This document shows, in pieces, positions 25,182 through 33,776 of a stretch of DNA of 64,000 bases. Origin of the DNA: Carnobacterium mobile DSM 4848 (lineage in GTDB: Bacteria > Bacillota > Bacilli > Lactobacillales > Carnobacteriaceae); NCBI RefSeq assembly GCF_000744825.1, contig NZ_JQMR01000001.1, positions 1,969,501 to 2,033,500 on the forward strand, in the 5' to 3' direction. A program made the position numbers and the translations under genes. How positions within the stretch are numbered: position 1 is the first letter of the stretch; every line of letters begins with the position of its first letter. The notes under the pieces were generated by a model. It worked only from the letters and a program-made list of their open reading frames with translations, was not told the DNA's origin and searched no databases.

Positions 25182-26477
25182 ATGAATAAATTAATAACAT
25201 TTATTGAAGAAAAAATGGTTCCAAAAGTTTCTAAAGTTACAAACTTGAATTACTTTATTGCACTACGTTCGGGATTTTTAGTTATTATGCCTCTTACGAT
25301 TATAGGGTCTTTATTCTTATTGATTATGGACTTTCCTATTCCTGGATATAGTGATTTTATGGCTTCTATTTTTGGCAGTGACTGGTCTTCTTATTTGAGT
25401 AGTGCTTCTAAAGCTACTTTTGACATGTTAGGTCTCTTTACAGCCGGAACATTTGCTTATAAATTAGCAGAAACATATGAGATGGATCGTTTATCTAATA
25501 TGGTTTTAGCGATGGTATCTTATATTGTTGTGACACCAAAGGAGGTACTGACGGAAACAAACGAAATCGTTGGTAATGTATTGCCATTTAATTGGTTGGG
25601 AACAAAAGGCGTTATTACTGCTATGATTGTTGCCGTTTTAACCGTTGAAGTTACTCGTCTTTGCGAGAAGAAAAACTTAATTATCAAAATGCCTGAAAGC
25701 GTACCAGATATGGTGTCTAAAGCTTTCAGTTCATTAATTCCAGGGTTCTTAGTGGTTTCAGTTATGTTGATTTTGGGCGGAATAGCTACACACTTCTCTG
25801 GTTCTTTACATGAATTAATTTATAGTATTATTCAAATTCCGTTACAAGGATTTACTTCAAATGTTTGGATTATTGCTATTGTAGGAGGACTAAATGGATT
25901 CTTGTGGTGGTTTGGCGTTCACCCAACAGTTGTAAATTCTATTATGTACCCTTTGCTAAATGCGAATTCTGTTGAAAACTTAGACTTATATCAACAAGGA
26001 AAATTAACATTCGAAACTGGTAACGTTGGAACAACTCAAATGTTGGATCAATTTGCAACTATTGGAGGAGCTGGTATAACGTTAGGATTAGTAATTGCTA
26101 TGTTAATTGTCGCAAAATCATCTAGACTAAAAGCTATGTCAAAACTTAGTGCAGTTCCTTCGTTGTTTAATATCAATGAACCGATTGTGTTTGGATTACC
26201 TATTATGTTTAATCCATTATTATTGATTCCAGTTACATTAGCACCCATCATTTCTGTGTTAATAGCTTACTTTGCAATGGCGATTGGTTTTATGCCTATC
26301 TTCAATGGGGTTTTAGCACCATGGACAACACCTCCCATCGTTTCCGGCTTTCTAGTAGCAGGTTGGCAGGGCGCAGTCGTTCAAGTAATAGCTGTTGCCG
26401 TTTCAGTTGTAATCTATTATCCTTTTGTTAAAGCACTAGACCAGCAATATTTAAACGACGAAAAGGTAGGGGCTTAA
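25182..26477 (+). CDS. PTS sugar transporter subunit EIIC, lactose/cellobiose family
   Basis: 431 residues, a paralogue of the permease at 661 with the same opening (ITFIEEKMVPKVSKVTNLNYFIALRSG) and the conserved SLFNINEPIVFGLPIMFNP near residue 327. No EIIA or EIIB gene is adjacent. GCGAGGAG serves the ATG at 25182; the frame upstream of it is not needed. It is the first gene of a three-gene operon with an RpiR regulator and a MalY-type enzyme, so its substrate may be an amino-sugar or a sulfur or amino compound rather than a plain glucoside. This last point is inference. Confidence 0.85.
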   Translation: MNKLITFIEEKMVPKVSKVTNLNYFIALRSGFLVIMPLTIIGSLFLLIMDFPIPGYSDFMASIFGSDWSSYLSSASKATFDMLGLFTAGTFAYKLAETYEMDRLSNMVLAMVSYIVVTPKEVLTETNEIVGNVLPFNWLGTKGVITAMIVAVLTVEVTRLCEKKNLIIKMPESVPDMVSKAFSSLIPGFLVVSVMLILGGIATHFSGSLHELIYSIIQIPLQGFTSNVWIIAIVGGLNGFLWWFGVHPTVVNSIMYPLLNANSVENLDLYQQGKLTFETGNVGTTQMLDQFATIGGAGITLGLVIAMLIVAKSSRLKAMSKLSAVPSLFNINEPIVFGLPIMFNPLLLIPVTLAPIISVLIAYFAMAIGFMPIFNGVLAPWTTPPIVSGFLVAGWQGAVVQVIAVAVSVVIYYPFVKALDQQYLNDEKVGA

Positions 26478-26503
26478 ACAATACGATTGAAAAGGTGATT
26501 ATC

Positions 26504-27268
26504 ATGAGTTTGCAAAAACAAATATCCTTGCACGCAGATAGCTTAACCGATATGGAAAAGAATCTTCTGCATAACATTATCGAAAATAAGGAAAAATTTG
26601 AATACGAAACCTTTACCATAGCTTTGATTTCTAATACTTTTAACGTATCAAAAACAAGTGTTCATAGACTAACTAAAAAATTAGAGTATTCAAGTTTTTT
26701 GCATTTTAAAGATGAATTCTTTTTAAGATTTCGTATAAATGAGGACATGGTAATTGAAAAAAATAGTGAAGTAGATTTGTTACTGGACACATTCCATGCT
26801 GTTCAAGAATCCATTACACCAAAAATGATTCATGAATTGATTGAAGCGAAAAGAATTACTATCTACGGAATGGGCATGAATAGCTTTATCGGGAAAATGT
26901 TCCAAATAAAATTACAACTTTTAGGAAAACATGTAGAACAATATGATGACTCTAGATATATGCGCGTTTCTGCCAGAAACTTAAAAGAAAATGAAGATAT
27001 CGTCATTGTTTTATCAAGAAGTGGCAGACCGCCAGAATTACTAGAAGCAGTAGTAGAAATTAGTTTAAAAAAAATATACATTCTTTTAATTACTGAACAA
27101 CATGGTTCACCCCTAGAAAGTCTTGCTACCGAAGTATTGTATACTTCACATAGTCCTGATTCTGATTCTGATATAGATACGAGATTAAATTCTCATATTG
27201 CCATGAATGTTATTATGAAAAAATTTATAGAAGAAAACAAGAAAGGACAAGGTTATTACGTTGAATGA
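26504..27268 (+). CDS. RpiR/MurR-family transcriptional regulator
   Basis: 254 residues. The N-terminal RpiR helix-turn-helix (LTDMEKNLLHNIIENKE, then ALISNTFNVSKTSVHRLTKKLEYSSFLHFKDEF in two helices) is followed by an SIS sugar-phosphate domain from about 100 (ITIYGMGMNSFIGKMFQIKLQLLGKHVEQ and IVIVLSRSGRPPELLEAV). Family members sense a phosphorylated sugar. It sits between the permease and MalY-type genes and its end overlaps the next start by 8 bp, so it probably regulates its own operon through the 24-bp palindrome. Confidence 0.9.
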   Translation: MSLQKQISLHADSLTDMEKNLLHNIIENKEKFEYETFTIALISNTFNVSKTSVHRLTKKLEYSSFLHFKDEFFLRFRINEDMVIEKNSEVDLLLDTFHAVQESITPKMIHELIEAKRITIYGMGMNSFIGKMFQIKLQLLGKHVEQYDDSRYMRVSARNLKENEDIVIVLSRSGRPPELLEAVVEISLKKIYILLITEQHGSPLESLATEVLYTSHSPDSDSDIDTRLNSHIAMNVIMKKFIEENKKGQGYYVE

Positions 27269-28424
27269 ATTTGATAATATTTTAGACAGAAGAGGGAATG
27301 GATCTAAAAAATGGGATGCTCATTATATTGAAAAACGGTTTAAAACAAACAGAGCAGACATTTATCCCTTATTTATTGCGGATACTGATTTTAAGCCAGA
27401 TAAAAAGGTTCAAGAAAAATTTATCGATGTTATTAAAAAAGGCGATTTTGGGTATTTTGATGTGAGCGATGCTTTTTTTAACAGTATTGTAGACTGGTAT
27501 CAAAGTAAATTAAGAACTAGTATAGATAAATCATGGATAATCCCTGCTAATGGAACGATTGCCAGTCTTCATTTAGCAGCACATGTTGTAGCAGACAATA
27601 AACCAATCTTACTTTTTACTCCTGTTTATGGGGTATTTAAAGACATTGCAAGTAATTTTGGAGAAAGGGTTACTTTTCCTTTAAATTTAGAAGAAAACGG
27701 GTATACAATTGATTTCGAATTATTAGAAGAAACGATAAAAGAAAAACGAATACAGACGATTCTATTTTGTAATCCGCATAATCCTTCTGGTAAAATCTGG
27801 TCAAATGAAGAACTTACAAAACTTGTCTATTTGTGTAAAGCATATGGCATTATTCTTCTATCAGATGAAATTCACGGCGAAATCAATGTTTCAGACAAGC
27901 CGTTTAATTCACTGATTCATTACATGGATGTCTATCCTAATATCATTGTCAGTAGTTCTCCAAATAAATCATTTAATTTATCAGGCTTAAATGCCTCTTA
28001 TCTCATTGTAAAAGATGAAGCCTTACGAGCAGTCATAAATGCAGAACTAAAGAAATTTCATATTACGATTAACCGAGTAGGAATGGAATTTATCCGAATT
28101 GTATACACATATGGCAATGAGTGGCATGTCAGAATGATTCAGCAAATTAAGACAAATATCCAGTTAGTTGAAAAACTACTGAACTCCTCTCAAATTCAAA
28201 TCGAAAAACCCGATTCTGGATATCTTATTTGGATGAAACTAAATAAAATTGAGGATATAGACTCGTTTGTTATTGAATTAGCGAAGGAAACAGGAGTTTT
28301 GATTGAGACAGGTTCTCGTTTTATCGAGAATTACGAAAACTATGTAAGAATAAACGTAGCAACAAGTTCTGATCTATTAACAACAGCGATTAAAAAATTT
28401 AAAGAGTATTATGATCACTATTAA
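27261..28424 (+). CDS. MalY/PatB-type PLP-dependent lyase/aminotransferase
   Basis: 387 residues of aminotransferase fold type I. The start DNILDRRGNGSKKWDAHYIEKRF matches MalY/PatB (cystathionine beta-lyase) proteins. PLP contacts follow: NPHNPSGKIWS, LLSDEIHGEI, and the Schiff-base lysine in SSSPNKSFNLSGLN near residue 234. These enzymes split C-S bonds in cystathionine or cysteine conjugates, or transfer amino groups. The TTG start at 27261 overlaps the regulator's end and has AAAGGACAAGG upstream. An operon with a PTS permease recalls malX-malY of E. coli, although the permease family differs. Confidence 0.88.
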   Translation: MNEFDNILDRRGNGSKKWDAHYIEKRFKTNRADIYPLFIADTDFKPDKKVQEKFIDVIKKGDFGYFDVSDAFFNSIVDWYQSKLRTSIDKSWIIPANGTIASLHLAAHVVADNKPILLFTPVYGVFKDIASNFGERVTFPLNLEENGYTIDFELLEETIKEKRIQTILFCNPHNPSGKIWSNEELTKLVYLCKAYGIILLSDEIHGEINVSDKPFNSLIHYMDVYPNIIVSSSPNKSFNLSGLNASYLIVKDEALRAVINAELKKFHITINRVGMEFIRIVYTYGNEWHVRMIQQIKTNIQLVEKLLNSSQIQIEKPDSGYLIWMKLNKIEDIDSFVIELAKETGVLIETGSRFIENYENYVRINVATSSDLLTTAIKKFKEYYDHY

Positions 28425-28587
28425 TAGTCAGCTTTGAAGAATTGTTAAACAAAATAAAACGGATAAATAGTCGTAAAATTTCTACAAAACTTATCATAAA
28501 CTTTGTGTAAAGCTAACGGGAGATAGTAGGATTAAACTAATTAATTATTGTAAGAAAGACGATAACCGTTAAACGATTTTAAACACT

Positions 28588-28624
28588 AAAAGAGGGTTAC
28601 TAATAAAGTAATTCTCTTTTTTTG
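28588..28624 (+). terminator. Terminator of the EIIC/RpiR/MalY operon
   Basis: AAAGAGGGTTAC pairs with GTAATTCTCTTT around TAATAAA, and a T run follows. The 660-bp gap 28425-29085 otherwise holds the peptidase remnant and the nagB leader. Confidence 0.8.
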
Positions 28625-28819
28625 ATTTCGTTTTAGATAGTGATGGATTACAAATGGTATGAAAAATGAATGATTGCTTTAATTTTGGAAGGTAATATCA
28701 GTTTTTTTAAGTGTAAATAATTCTAGGGGAAAAATAGTTTAAACATGCATATTTTTTCTTAGTGCTCTCAGAACGTTGTTTACACTATTTTCCGATTGAG
28801 AAGATGGCTTTCAACGTTA

Positions 28820-28972
28820 TTCGGTCGTAAAGAAGGAAAATTAAAAGATGCACCAGTTGTTATGATTGGTTCTCATTATGATTCTGTTGTTAATAGTGGC
28901 GCTTTCGATGGAGCAGCAGGCGTTACTTCTGCATTAGAAACTATTATCGCGGGAAAACAGCTCAATCGCTAA
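28820..28972 (+). pseudogene. Remnant of an M20-family amidohydrolase/peptidase
   Basis: About 50 residues in one frame read FGRKEGKLKDAPVVMIGSHY, then DSVVNSGAFDGAAGVTSALE, ending at TAA. This is the metal-binding segment (GSHxDS...GxFDGxxG) of allantoate amidohydrolase/N-carbamoyl-amino acid hydrolases. There is no start or C-terminal domain, so it is a decayed fragment of a roughly 400-residue gene. Confidence 0.75.
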
Positions 28973-29029
28973 AACAAGAGATAAAAGCACAAAAATAAGT
29001 ATGGTAGAATAGAAATAGATAAAAAATAA

Positions 29030-29066
29030 CTGCCTCAGCAATGAGAATGATGTAAAGTTGAGGCAG
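29030..29066 (+). promoter_or_regulatory. Hairpin in the nagB leader
   Basis: CTGCCTCA pairs with TGAGGCAG across a 21-base loop, and the stem ends just before the AAAGGAG ribosome site of nagB. It could be an operator or a translation-affecting RNA hairpin. Confidence 0.4.
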
Positions 29067-29085
29067 CTTAAAGGAGAAAAAAGAT

Positions 29086-29811
29086 ATGCAAACAATTTTT
29101 GTAAAAGATTATGAGGAAATGTCAAAGAAAGCTTTTGAAGTATTGAAAGAAGTTATTGAAGAAAACAAAGAACCGGTACTTTCTTTAAATACAGGAGGCA
29201 CTCCTAGAGGGTTATTTGAGTATTTAGTAGAAGGGATAAACGATGGCCTAGATATCAGCGATGCTACCATCTTTAATCTAGATGAGTATGTAGGTCCAAA
29301 AAATGCTGTATACACTGTTCGCACCTATATGTATGAAAACCTTTTTAATTTAATTCAAAACCAACCCAAACAGGCATACTTGATTGATGGAGAAACAGAA
29401 AACCCTGATCAAGAGATTGAAGGATACAAAGAGCTTCTTTCCCAAAACAAAAGAGACATCCAAATACTAGGAGTTGGAACAAATGGGCATATTGGGGCCA
29501 ACGAACCAGGGACTCTATTTGACTCAACCATGTTTTTGGCTCAGCATGAAGAATCGACTATTCAAAGTACAATGAAAGAATATGGAATTACTAGAGAAGA
29601 AGCACCAGCTGAAATGTTTACATTAGGTTTTTCTGAAATTTTAGATTCTGAAAAGGTATTATTGTTAGTTTCAGGTGAACATAAAGCTGAAGCAGTTCAA
29701 GCATTCTTAGAAGGCGAAATTACTCCAGAATGTCCTGTTACTGCTTTAAGAAACCACGATAACGTTAGTGTTATCATTGACGAGGCAGCTGCTTCGTTAT
29801 TAAAAAAATAA
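29086..29811 (+). CDS. nagB: Glucosamine-6-phosphate deaminase
   Basis: 241 residues. The signature motifs are LSLNTGGTPRGLFEYL near residue 28, IFNLDEYVG near 62 (with the catalytic Asp), and ILGVGTNGHIGANEPGTLFDS near 125, which holds the ring-opening His and its Glu partner. It converts glucosamine-6-P to fructose-6-P plus ammonia, linking amino-sugar use and cell-wall recycling to glycolysis. It is monocistronic, with AAAGGAG upstream and a terminator after it. It would receive products from the hexosaminidases and MupG at 39.8-44.8 kb. Confidence 0.95.
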   Translation: MQTIFVKDYEEMSKKAFEVLKEVIEENKEPVLSLNTGGTPRGLFEYLVEGINDGLDISDATIFNLDEYVGPKNAVYTVRTYMYENLFNLIQNQPKQAYLIDGETENPDQEIEGYKELLSQNKRDIQILGVGTNGHIGANEPGTLFDSTMFLAQHEESTIQSTMKEYGITREEAPAEMFTLGFSEILDSEKVLLLVSGEHKAEAVQAFLEGEITPECPVTALRNHDNVSVIIDEAAASLLKK

Positions 29812-29843
29812 TTTAAGACTATTAAACTTATAGTTACAGTAGA

Positions 29844-29877
29844 TAAAAAATCGGCAGAATTTCTTTGCCGATTTTTT
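29844..29877 (+). terminator. Terminator after nagB
   Basis: AAAAAATCGGCA pairs with TGCCGATTTTTT around GAATTTCTT. Confidence 0.9.
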
Positions 29878-30098
29878 ATCTTGTTGTGGTTTTTTATTTA
29901 GAACATACAGATGTAGTTATTTTAGTATTTTTATAATAGGGAGAAGAAGGTATAATGTAATTAAATGATGTCTTCTTTTTTTTGATGATTTAGAATTGTG
30001 ATTTTGCAGTTATCATTAGTTTTGACTAATTTAAGTATTACTATTTATTAAAAAAATAGGAGGCAAAAAATCAATTATGGAATCAGGAGTTTTTTTAA

Positions 30099-31190
30099 AT
30101 GGAAAAGAAAAAAAAGTTTTTTCAAGAAATAACAACTATTAAAAAAACAGAAGATTCTTTATTACGCGTTTTTGGTGCAGGAACGACTACCGGAATTATA
30201 CTTATGACAGGTTTTTTGCTGAACAATATGCAGATTGGCACTTTTGGAGCACTTGGAGGTTTTGCCTTTTTGTATTATCAGCCTATTCCGACAAAGTTTT
30301 TAATGCGACGGATACTTGGAGTAGGAGTGTGTCTGGTCCTAAGTTTTCTAGCAGGAGCCTTGTCAACATCTATACCTTGGATGATTCCTATTACGATTGG
30401 GATAGTCAGTTTAATCAGTCTTTTGGTTTTCAGAATACTTGATTTGCCAAAACCTGGAGCCTTCTTCATCATCATGGTGAACTCTATGGGAACAGGATTA
30501 ACATTAGGATTTTCAGAAATAATCTGGGCTGCAAGTTATGTAGCTTATGGCGTTCTGACTGCCGCTTTGATGGCTTCCTTGGTGGGCATAGCCCATCGAG
30601 CATTGATTAAAGAAAAGGAAGAATATACGACTGTAGCTTTTAAAACAAAATTTATTTATGCTCTAAAGCATGACCCAGAATTGTTGTTGTCTTCTATTCA
30701 CCATGCGGGGATCATCTTCTTTGCTGCTTACCTAGGATCAGCCTTAGAATTAGGCAATCCATATTGGATAACGATTTCTTGTGCGGCTGTTCTGCAAGGC
30801 AGAGAATTGATGGTTATTATGTATCGGAATGTTCAACGGGTAGTGGGAGGAATTTTTGGACTGCTGTTAGGAATGTTCCTATTTTCATTAGACCTGAATG
30901 TGATTCAGACGATTATTGTTATTATGATTTTGAATTTTTTTGTAGAGTATGCCATGGTACGCAACTATGGGTTGGCTAACTTCTTTACAAATCCTCTGGC
31001 TTTACTACTGGCAAACTTGTCAAGCGGCGCTTTCGTCAATGAGTTAGTAGGAAATCGGTTCATTGGGTTAGTTTTAGGAAGTATTATTGGATTGATCGGA
31101 GCGGCATTGATTGCAGGTGCCATTAAGTTGTTTAAAGGGGAGAACGGCCTTCCTGAAACATATCTCAAATCTCCAAAAAAAGAAGACTAA
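30099..31190 (+). CDS. FUSC-family membrane protein
   Basis: 363 residues with two hydrophobic halves of about four or five helices each, separated by a cytosolic stretch (RALIKEKEEYTTVAFKTKFIYALKHDPELL). The second half opens SALELGNPYWITISCAAVLQGRE and RVVGGIFGLLLGMFLF, the FUSC/aromatic-acid-exporter pattern. Such proteins are putative exporters of fusaric-acid-like or aromatic acids. The gene stands alone. No membrane-fusion partner is present, as expected in a Gram-positive. Confidence 0.75.
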   Translation: MEKKKKFFQEITTIKKTEDSLLRVFGAGTTTGIILMTGFLLNNMQIGTFGALGGFAFLYYQPIPTKFLMRRILGVGVCLVLSFLAGALSTSIPWMIPITIGIVSLISLLVFRILDLPKPGAFFIIMVNSMGTGLTLGFSEIIWAASYVAYGVLTAALMASLVGIAHRALIKEKEEYTTVAFKTKFIYALKHDPELLLSSIHHAGIIFFAAYLGSALELGNPYWITISCAAVLQGRELMVIMYRNVQRVVGGIFGLLLGMFLFSLDLNVIQTIIVIMILNFFVEYAMVRNYGLANFFTNPLALLLANLSSGAFVNELVGNRFIGLVLGSIIGLIGAALIAGAIKLFKGENGLPETYLKSPKKED

Positions 31191-31279
31191 GAAGCGGAGT
31201 ATGACAAAGCTATATTTCGATTCAGTACTGGAAATGAAGAGGCTATGTTTTTTGCAATAGATAGGAATACGAAATCAAT

Positions 31280-31335
31280 AAATCTGCCCTTGCACAAATG
31301 ACCATTCTTTTGTGTAAGGACAGATTTTTTATTTT
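31280..31335 (+). terminator. Terminator after the FUSC gene
   Basis: AAATCTGCCCTTGCACAAA pairs imperfectly with TTTGTGTAAGGACAGATTT, followed by a T run. Confidence 0.85.
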
Positions 31336-31406
31336 TTAATAAGCAAACAGCAGTAGAGATAGAACAATTGTGCCATTAGGGGAGATTCAGCAGAAAATTT
31401 CTTGCA

Positions 31407-31949
31407 TCATCTCTCTTCTAAATGATTGATTTTTTTAGTTAAATTAACGAATATTTTCCCATAGAGAATTAGAATGACTAGGAAACAAATGGTTATTGGA
31501 ATACCGCTAATAAGGGATTTGGTAGTGAATACGTTTGATAATAGGATAAAAAGCAAAATAAATGACATAAACGTTCCAAACCAGGTCCATTGCATTCTCA
31601 CTTTCTTCAGCAAACCAATCATTGAATCTTTATCCGTGAAGATCTCAAGAGATTGCGTTTCGTCTGTACTAAGTTTTCTAAAATAAACCCAACTGCCTTG
31701 GAAAATGGGGTAAGAGTAAACAGCTTCCCAACCTGCATCTTCAAAAATAGTTAAATATTCGTCTAAGTCTTCTAACGTTTCTTTATAATCGATCCGATAA
31801 ATATGGTTTGCCGGTTTACCTTCTTCAAAGTGGTACCGCAAGTTTTTATACTTTGTAAAATGCCAACCTTCTAAAGCCATACGATGCAAAAAGTCTTGTT
31901 CTTTCTCTAATTGATCCACTGTAATGAATTTTAACACTTTTTTTTCCAT
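31407..31949 (-). CDS. DUF2812 membrane protein
   Basis: 180 residues. The N-terminal 90 (KVLKFITVDQLEKEQDFLHRMALEGWHFTKY and IYRIDYKETLEDLDEYLTIFEDAGWEAVYSYP, each bordered by turns) is the DUF2812 fold. Two membrane helices follow (WFGTFMSFILLFILLSNVF, GIPITICFLVILILYGKIFV). DUF2812 proteins are typically paired with PadR regulators, and the padR stop lies 2 bp upstream. Function is unknown, possibly envelope stress. Confidence 0.85.
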   Translation of the reverse strand: MEKKVLKFITVDQLEKEQDFLHRMALEGWHFTKYKNLRYHFEEGKPANHIYRIDYKETLEDLDEYLTIFEDAGWEAVYSYPIFQGSWVYFRKLSTDETQSLEIFTDKDSMIGLLKKVRMQWTWFGTFMSFILLFILLSNVFTTKSLISGIPITICFLVILILYGKIFVNLTKKINHLEER

Positions 31950-31951
31950 GC

Positions 31952-32269
31952 TTATAGCTCTCCTTTAGAGTTGAAATAGAGTTCTTCAATACGTGCTTTT
32001 TCACTATCTAAAATTTCTTTTCCCATTGGCGTGATTTGATAAATCTTTCGATTGCTTTCTTCTTTTACGGGCTCGATCAAACCATCCTTTTTCATCTTTG
32101 ATAAAGTTCCATAAATGGTTCCCGGACCTAATGAAATACGTTTTTTAGTCAGCTTTTCAACATGATCAATAATGGCATATCCATGTTTTGGTGAAACTAG
32201 GGATAGAAGAATATAGAAGGCCGTTTCAGTCATTGGAATATAATGCTGTTTTAATTTTTCGTTGATCAA
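31952..32269 (-). CDS. PadR-family transcriptional regulator
   Basis: 105 residues from a TTG at 32269 with GAGGTG before it; the longer frame from 32329 would run through the promoter. The winged helix is LINEKLKQHYIPMTETAFYILLSLV, KHGYAIIDHVEKLTKKRISLGPGTIYGTLSKMKKDGLI (with a turn) and the wing NRKIYQITPMGKEIL. It forms a two-gene operon with the DUF2812 gene and most likely represses it and itself through the inverted repeat at 32311-32346. Confidence 0.9.
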   Translation of the reverse strand: MINEKLKQHYIPMTETAFYILLSLVSPKHGYAIIDHVEKLTKKRISLGPGTIYGTLSKMKKDGLIEPVKEESNRKIYQITPMGKEILDSEKARIEELYFNSKGEL

Positions 32270-32300
32270 TGTACCACACCTCGATGTATTTGATGCATAT

Positions 32301-32346
32301 ACTATATCATGATGCGATATAATTTGCAAGAAAATAATATCGCATC
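32301..32346 (-). promoter_or_regulatory. Promoter and operator of the PadR/DUF2812 operon
   Basis: The minus-strand promoter is TTGCAA (32329-32324), a 17-bp spacer and TATAGT (32306-32301). A perfect 10-bp inverted repeat, GATGCGATAT and ATATCGCATC (32311-32320 and 32337-32346), has one arm inside the promoter spacer and the other just upstream of the -35. This is a textbook site for autoregulation by the PadR protein. Confidence 0.7.
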
Positions 32347-32436
32347 GCGATGCTATTTTCTAAAGGGTTTCTTATCCCTTGGATGGGTGGCTACTATAGA
32401 TCAATATAAAAAATAATAACTTACTAAAAATAAGTG

Positions 32437-32491
32437 TTGCAATGCAACTTCTTCTGTGGCATACTAAATAAGCACTTACGAAATGTAAGTG
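32437..32491 (+). promoter_or_regulatory. Promoter with palindromic operator for the FMN reductase gene
   Basis: TTGCAA (32437-32442), 17 bp and CATACT (32460-32465) form a promoter. CACTTAC and GTAAGTG (32473-32479, 32485-32491) form a perfect 7-bp inverted repeat around the start of transcription, and a related CTTACT...AAGTG stretch lies upstream at about 32420. This suggests repression by an unidentified regulator. Confidence 0.55.
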
Positions 32492-32541
32492 AATAATTGA
32501 TGGTTTACCTTCAATTAAACTAACATAATGGAGGAAACGCA

Positions 32542-33183
32542 TTGAACAGTAAATCAATATTCACTCGAATGAGCGAAGCAATATTTGGGGAAAAATCACA
32601 AACAGAAGAAAAGGGGAAAAACAATATGAAAATCGGTATTATCTCAGGAAGCGTACGTGAAGGAAGAAACTCAGAAGCAGTAACACAATGGATCCATGAC
32701 TTTGCAGTAAATAGGAACGACGAAGGAGTAGAATACGAAATCGTTGAATTAGCAGATTATGATTTACCGTTATTAGGAGCTAAACTTTCTGAAGATCGTC
32801 AAGCCGCAGCAGGGGCAGCAATTCAAGCTTGGTCTGAAAAAATGGCTTCATTTGATGGCTATGTATTTATCACTCCAGAATATAACCATGCATTAGGCGG
32901 AGCGTTAAAAAATGCTTTAGATTACTTAAAGCCAGAAGTAGCGAACAAAGCAGCAGCAATGGTTGGATACGGCAGTTTAGGCGGCGCGCGTGCTCATGAA
33001 GATATGCGTTCTATCTTAGGTGAATTGAGCGTTGCTTCTGTTCACACAACAACAAACTTCTCATTAATGACGGACTTTGAAAACATGAGTATTTTCAAAC
33101 CAAATGATTACAATAAAGTAAATGCACAAGGTATGTTTGATGATTTATTATTATGGTCAAAAGCTTTCAGTACGATTCGCTAA
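32542..33183 (+). CDS. NADPH-dependent FMN reductase/azoreductase-like
   Basis: 213 residues from TTG, or 185 from ATG 32626. The flavin loop is IGIISGSVREGRNSEAVTQW and the family hallmark is FITPEYNHALGGALKNALDYL. Both starts have ribosome sites: GGAGG at the TTG, AAAGGGG before the ATG. The 28-residue extension (MNSKSIFTRMSEAIFGEK...) is unusual, because relatives begin at the flavin loop. It reduces flavins, quinones or azo compounds. A promoter and an inverted-repeat operator lie upstream. Confidence 0.85.
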   Translation: MNSKSIFTRMSEAIFGEKSQTEEKGKNNMKIGIISGSVREGRNSEAVTQWIHDFAVNRNDEGVEYEIVELADYDLPLLGAKLSEDRQAAAGAAIQAWSEKMASFDGYVFITPEYNHALGGALKNALDYLKPEVANKAAAMVGYGSLGGARAHEDMRSILGELSVASVHTTTNFSLMTDFENMSIFKPNDYNKVNAQGMFDDLLLWSKAFSTIR

Positions 33184-33204
33184 AGTTAACATTAGCACAC
33201 TTTT

Positions 33205-33260
33205 TAAACGCTCTTCAAAGCAAGTACGGTAAAACGTGCCTGCTTTGAAGAGTTTTTTTG
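33205..33260 (+). terminator. Terminator after the FMN reductase gene
   Basis: CTCTTCAAAGCA pairs with TGCTTTGAAGAG, plus a T run. Confidence 0.9.
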
Positions 33261-33367
33261 AAGAGGAAATACTATCAAGCTGGTCAATGTTATTGATTGA
33301 AAGAAAGTGACACTAGTGTTACAATGAAATTCAAAGAAATCATTTATTATTAGAGGAGGATAAACAT

Positions 33368-33709
33368 ATGTGGCTACACATTCATTTAACAGCTTTTATA
33401 TTGATATTTGTTGCTATTTTAGTAAAATTATTTAACCAAGATAAAGAAATGAAGGCTCTATTTATGGTCATTCGAGTCGTTTATTTAGTCTTGATTGCAA
33501 CAGGAATTCGTTTAGCAATGTATACGTTCGATTCTCAAGCCGTATTAACAACAGTAAAAATCTTACTTGGATTAAGTACGATCGCTATCTGTGAAATGGC
33601 TTTTGGCAAAAAGGGAACAAAGATGCTGAAAAATGTGCTCGTTGGTTTAGTAGTAGTAACGGCTATTGTCGGACTTGTTTTAGCAGGCGGACGTCCGTTT
33701 GTATCTTAA
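33368..33709 (+). CDS. YisL-type (DUF1516) membrane protein
   Basis: 113 residues with four helices. MWLHIHLTAFILIFVAI, AMYTFDSQAVLTTVKILLG and GLVLAGGRPFVS at the C-terminus are the family's conserved segments. Function is unknown. GAGGAGG serves the ATG, and a strong terminator follows. Confidence 0.88.
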   Translation: MWLHIHLTAFILIFVAILVKLFNQDKEMKALFMVIRVVYLVLIATGIRLAMYTFDSQAVLTTVKILLGLSTIAICEMAFGKKGTKMLKNVLVGLVVVTAIVGLVLAGGRPFVS

Positions 33710-33731
33710 GAAAGCAATACAATAAAAAACA

Positions 33732-33776
33732 AAAAAGGCATCTCAAAATGTGTTTATTTTTTGAGATGCTTTTTCT
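33732..33776 (+). terminator. Terminator after yisL-like gene
   Basis: AAAAAGGCATCTCAAAA pairs with TTTTGAGATGCTTTTT. The rest of 33777-34143 is AT-rich spacer with nothing recognised. Confidence 0.9.
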
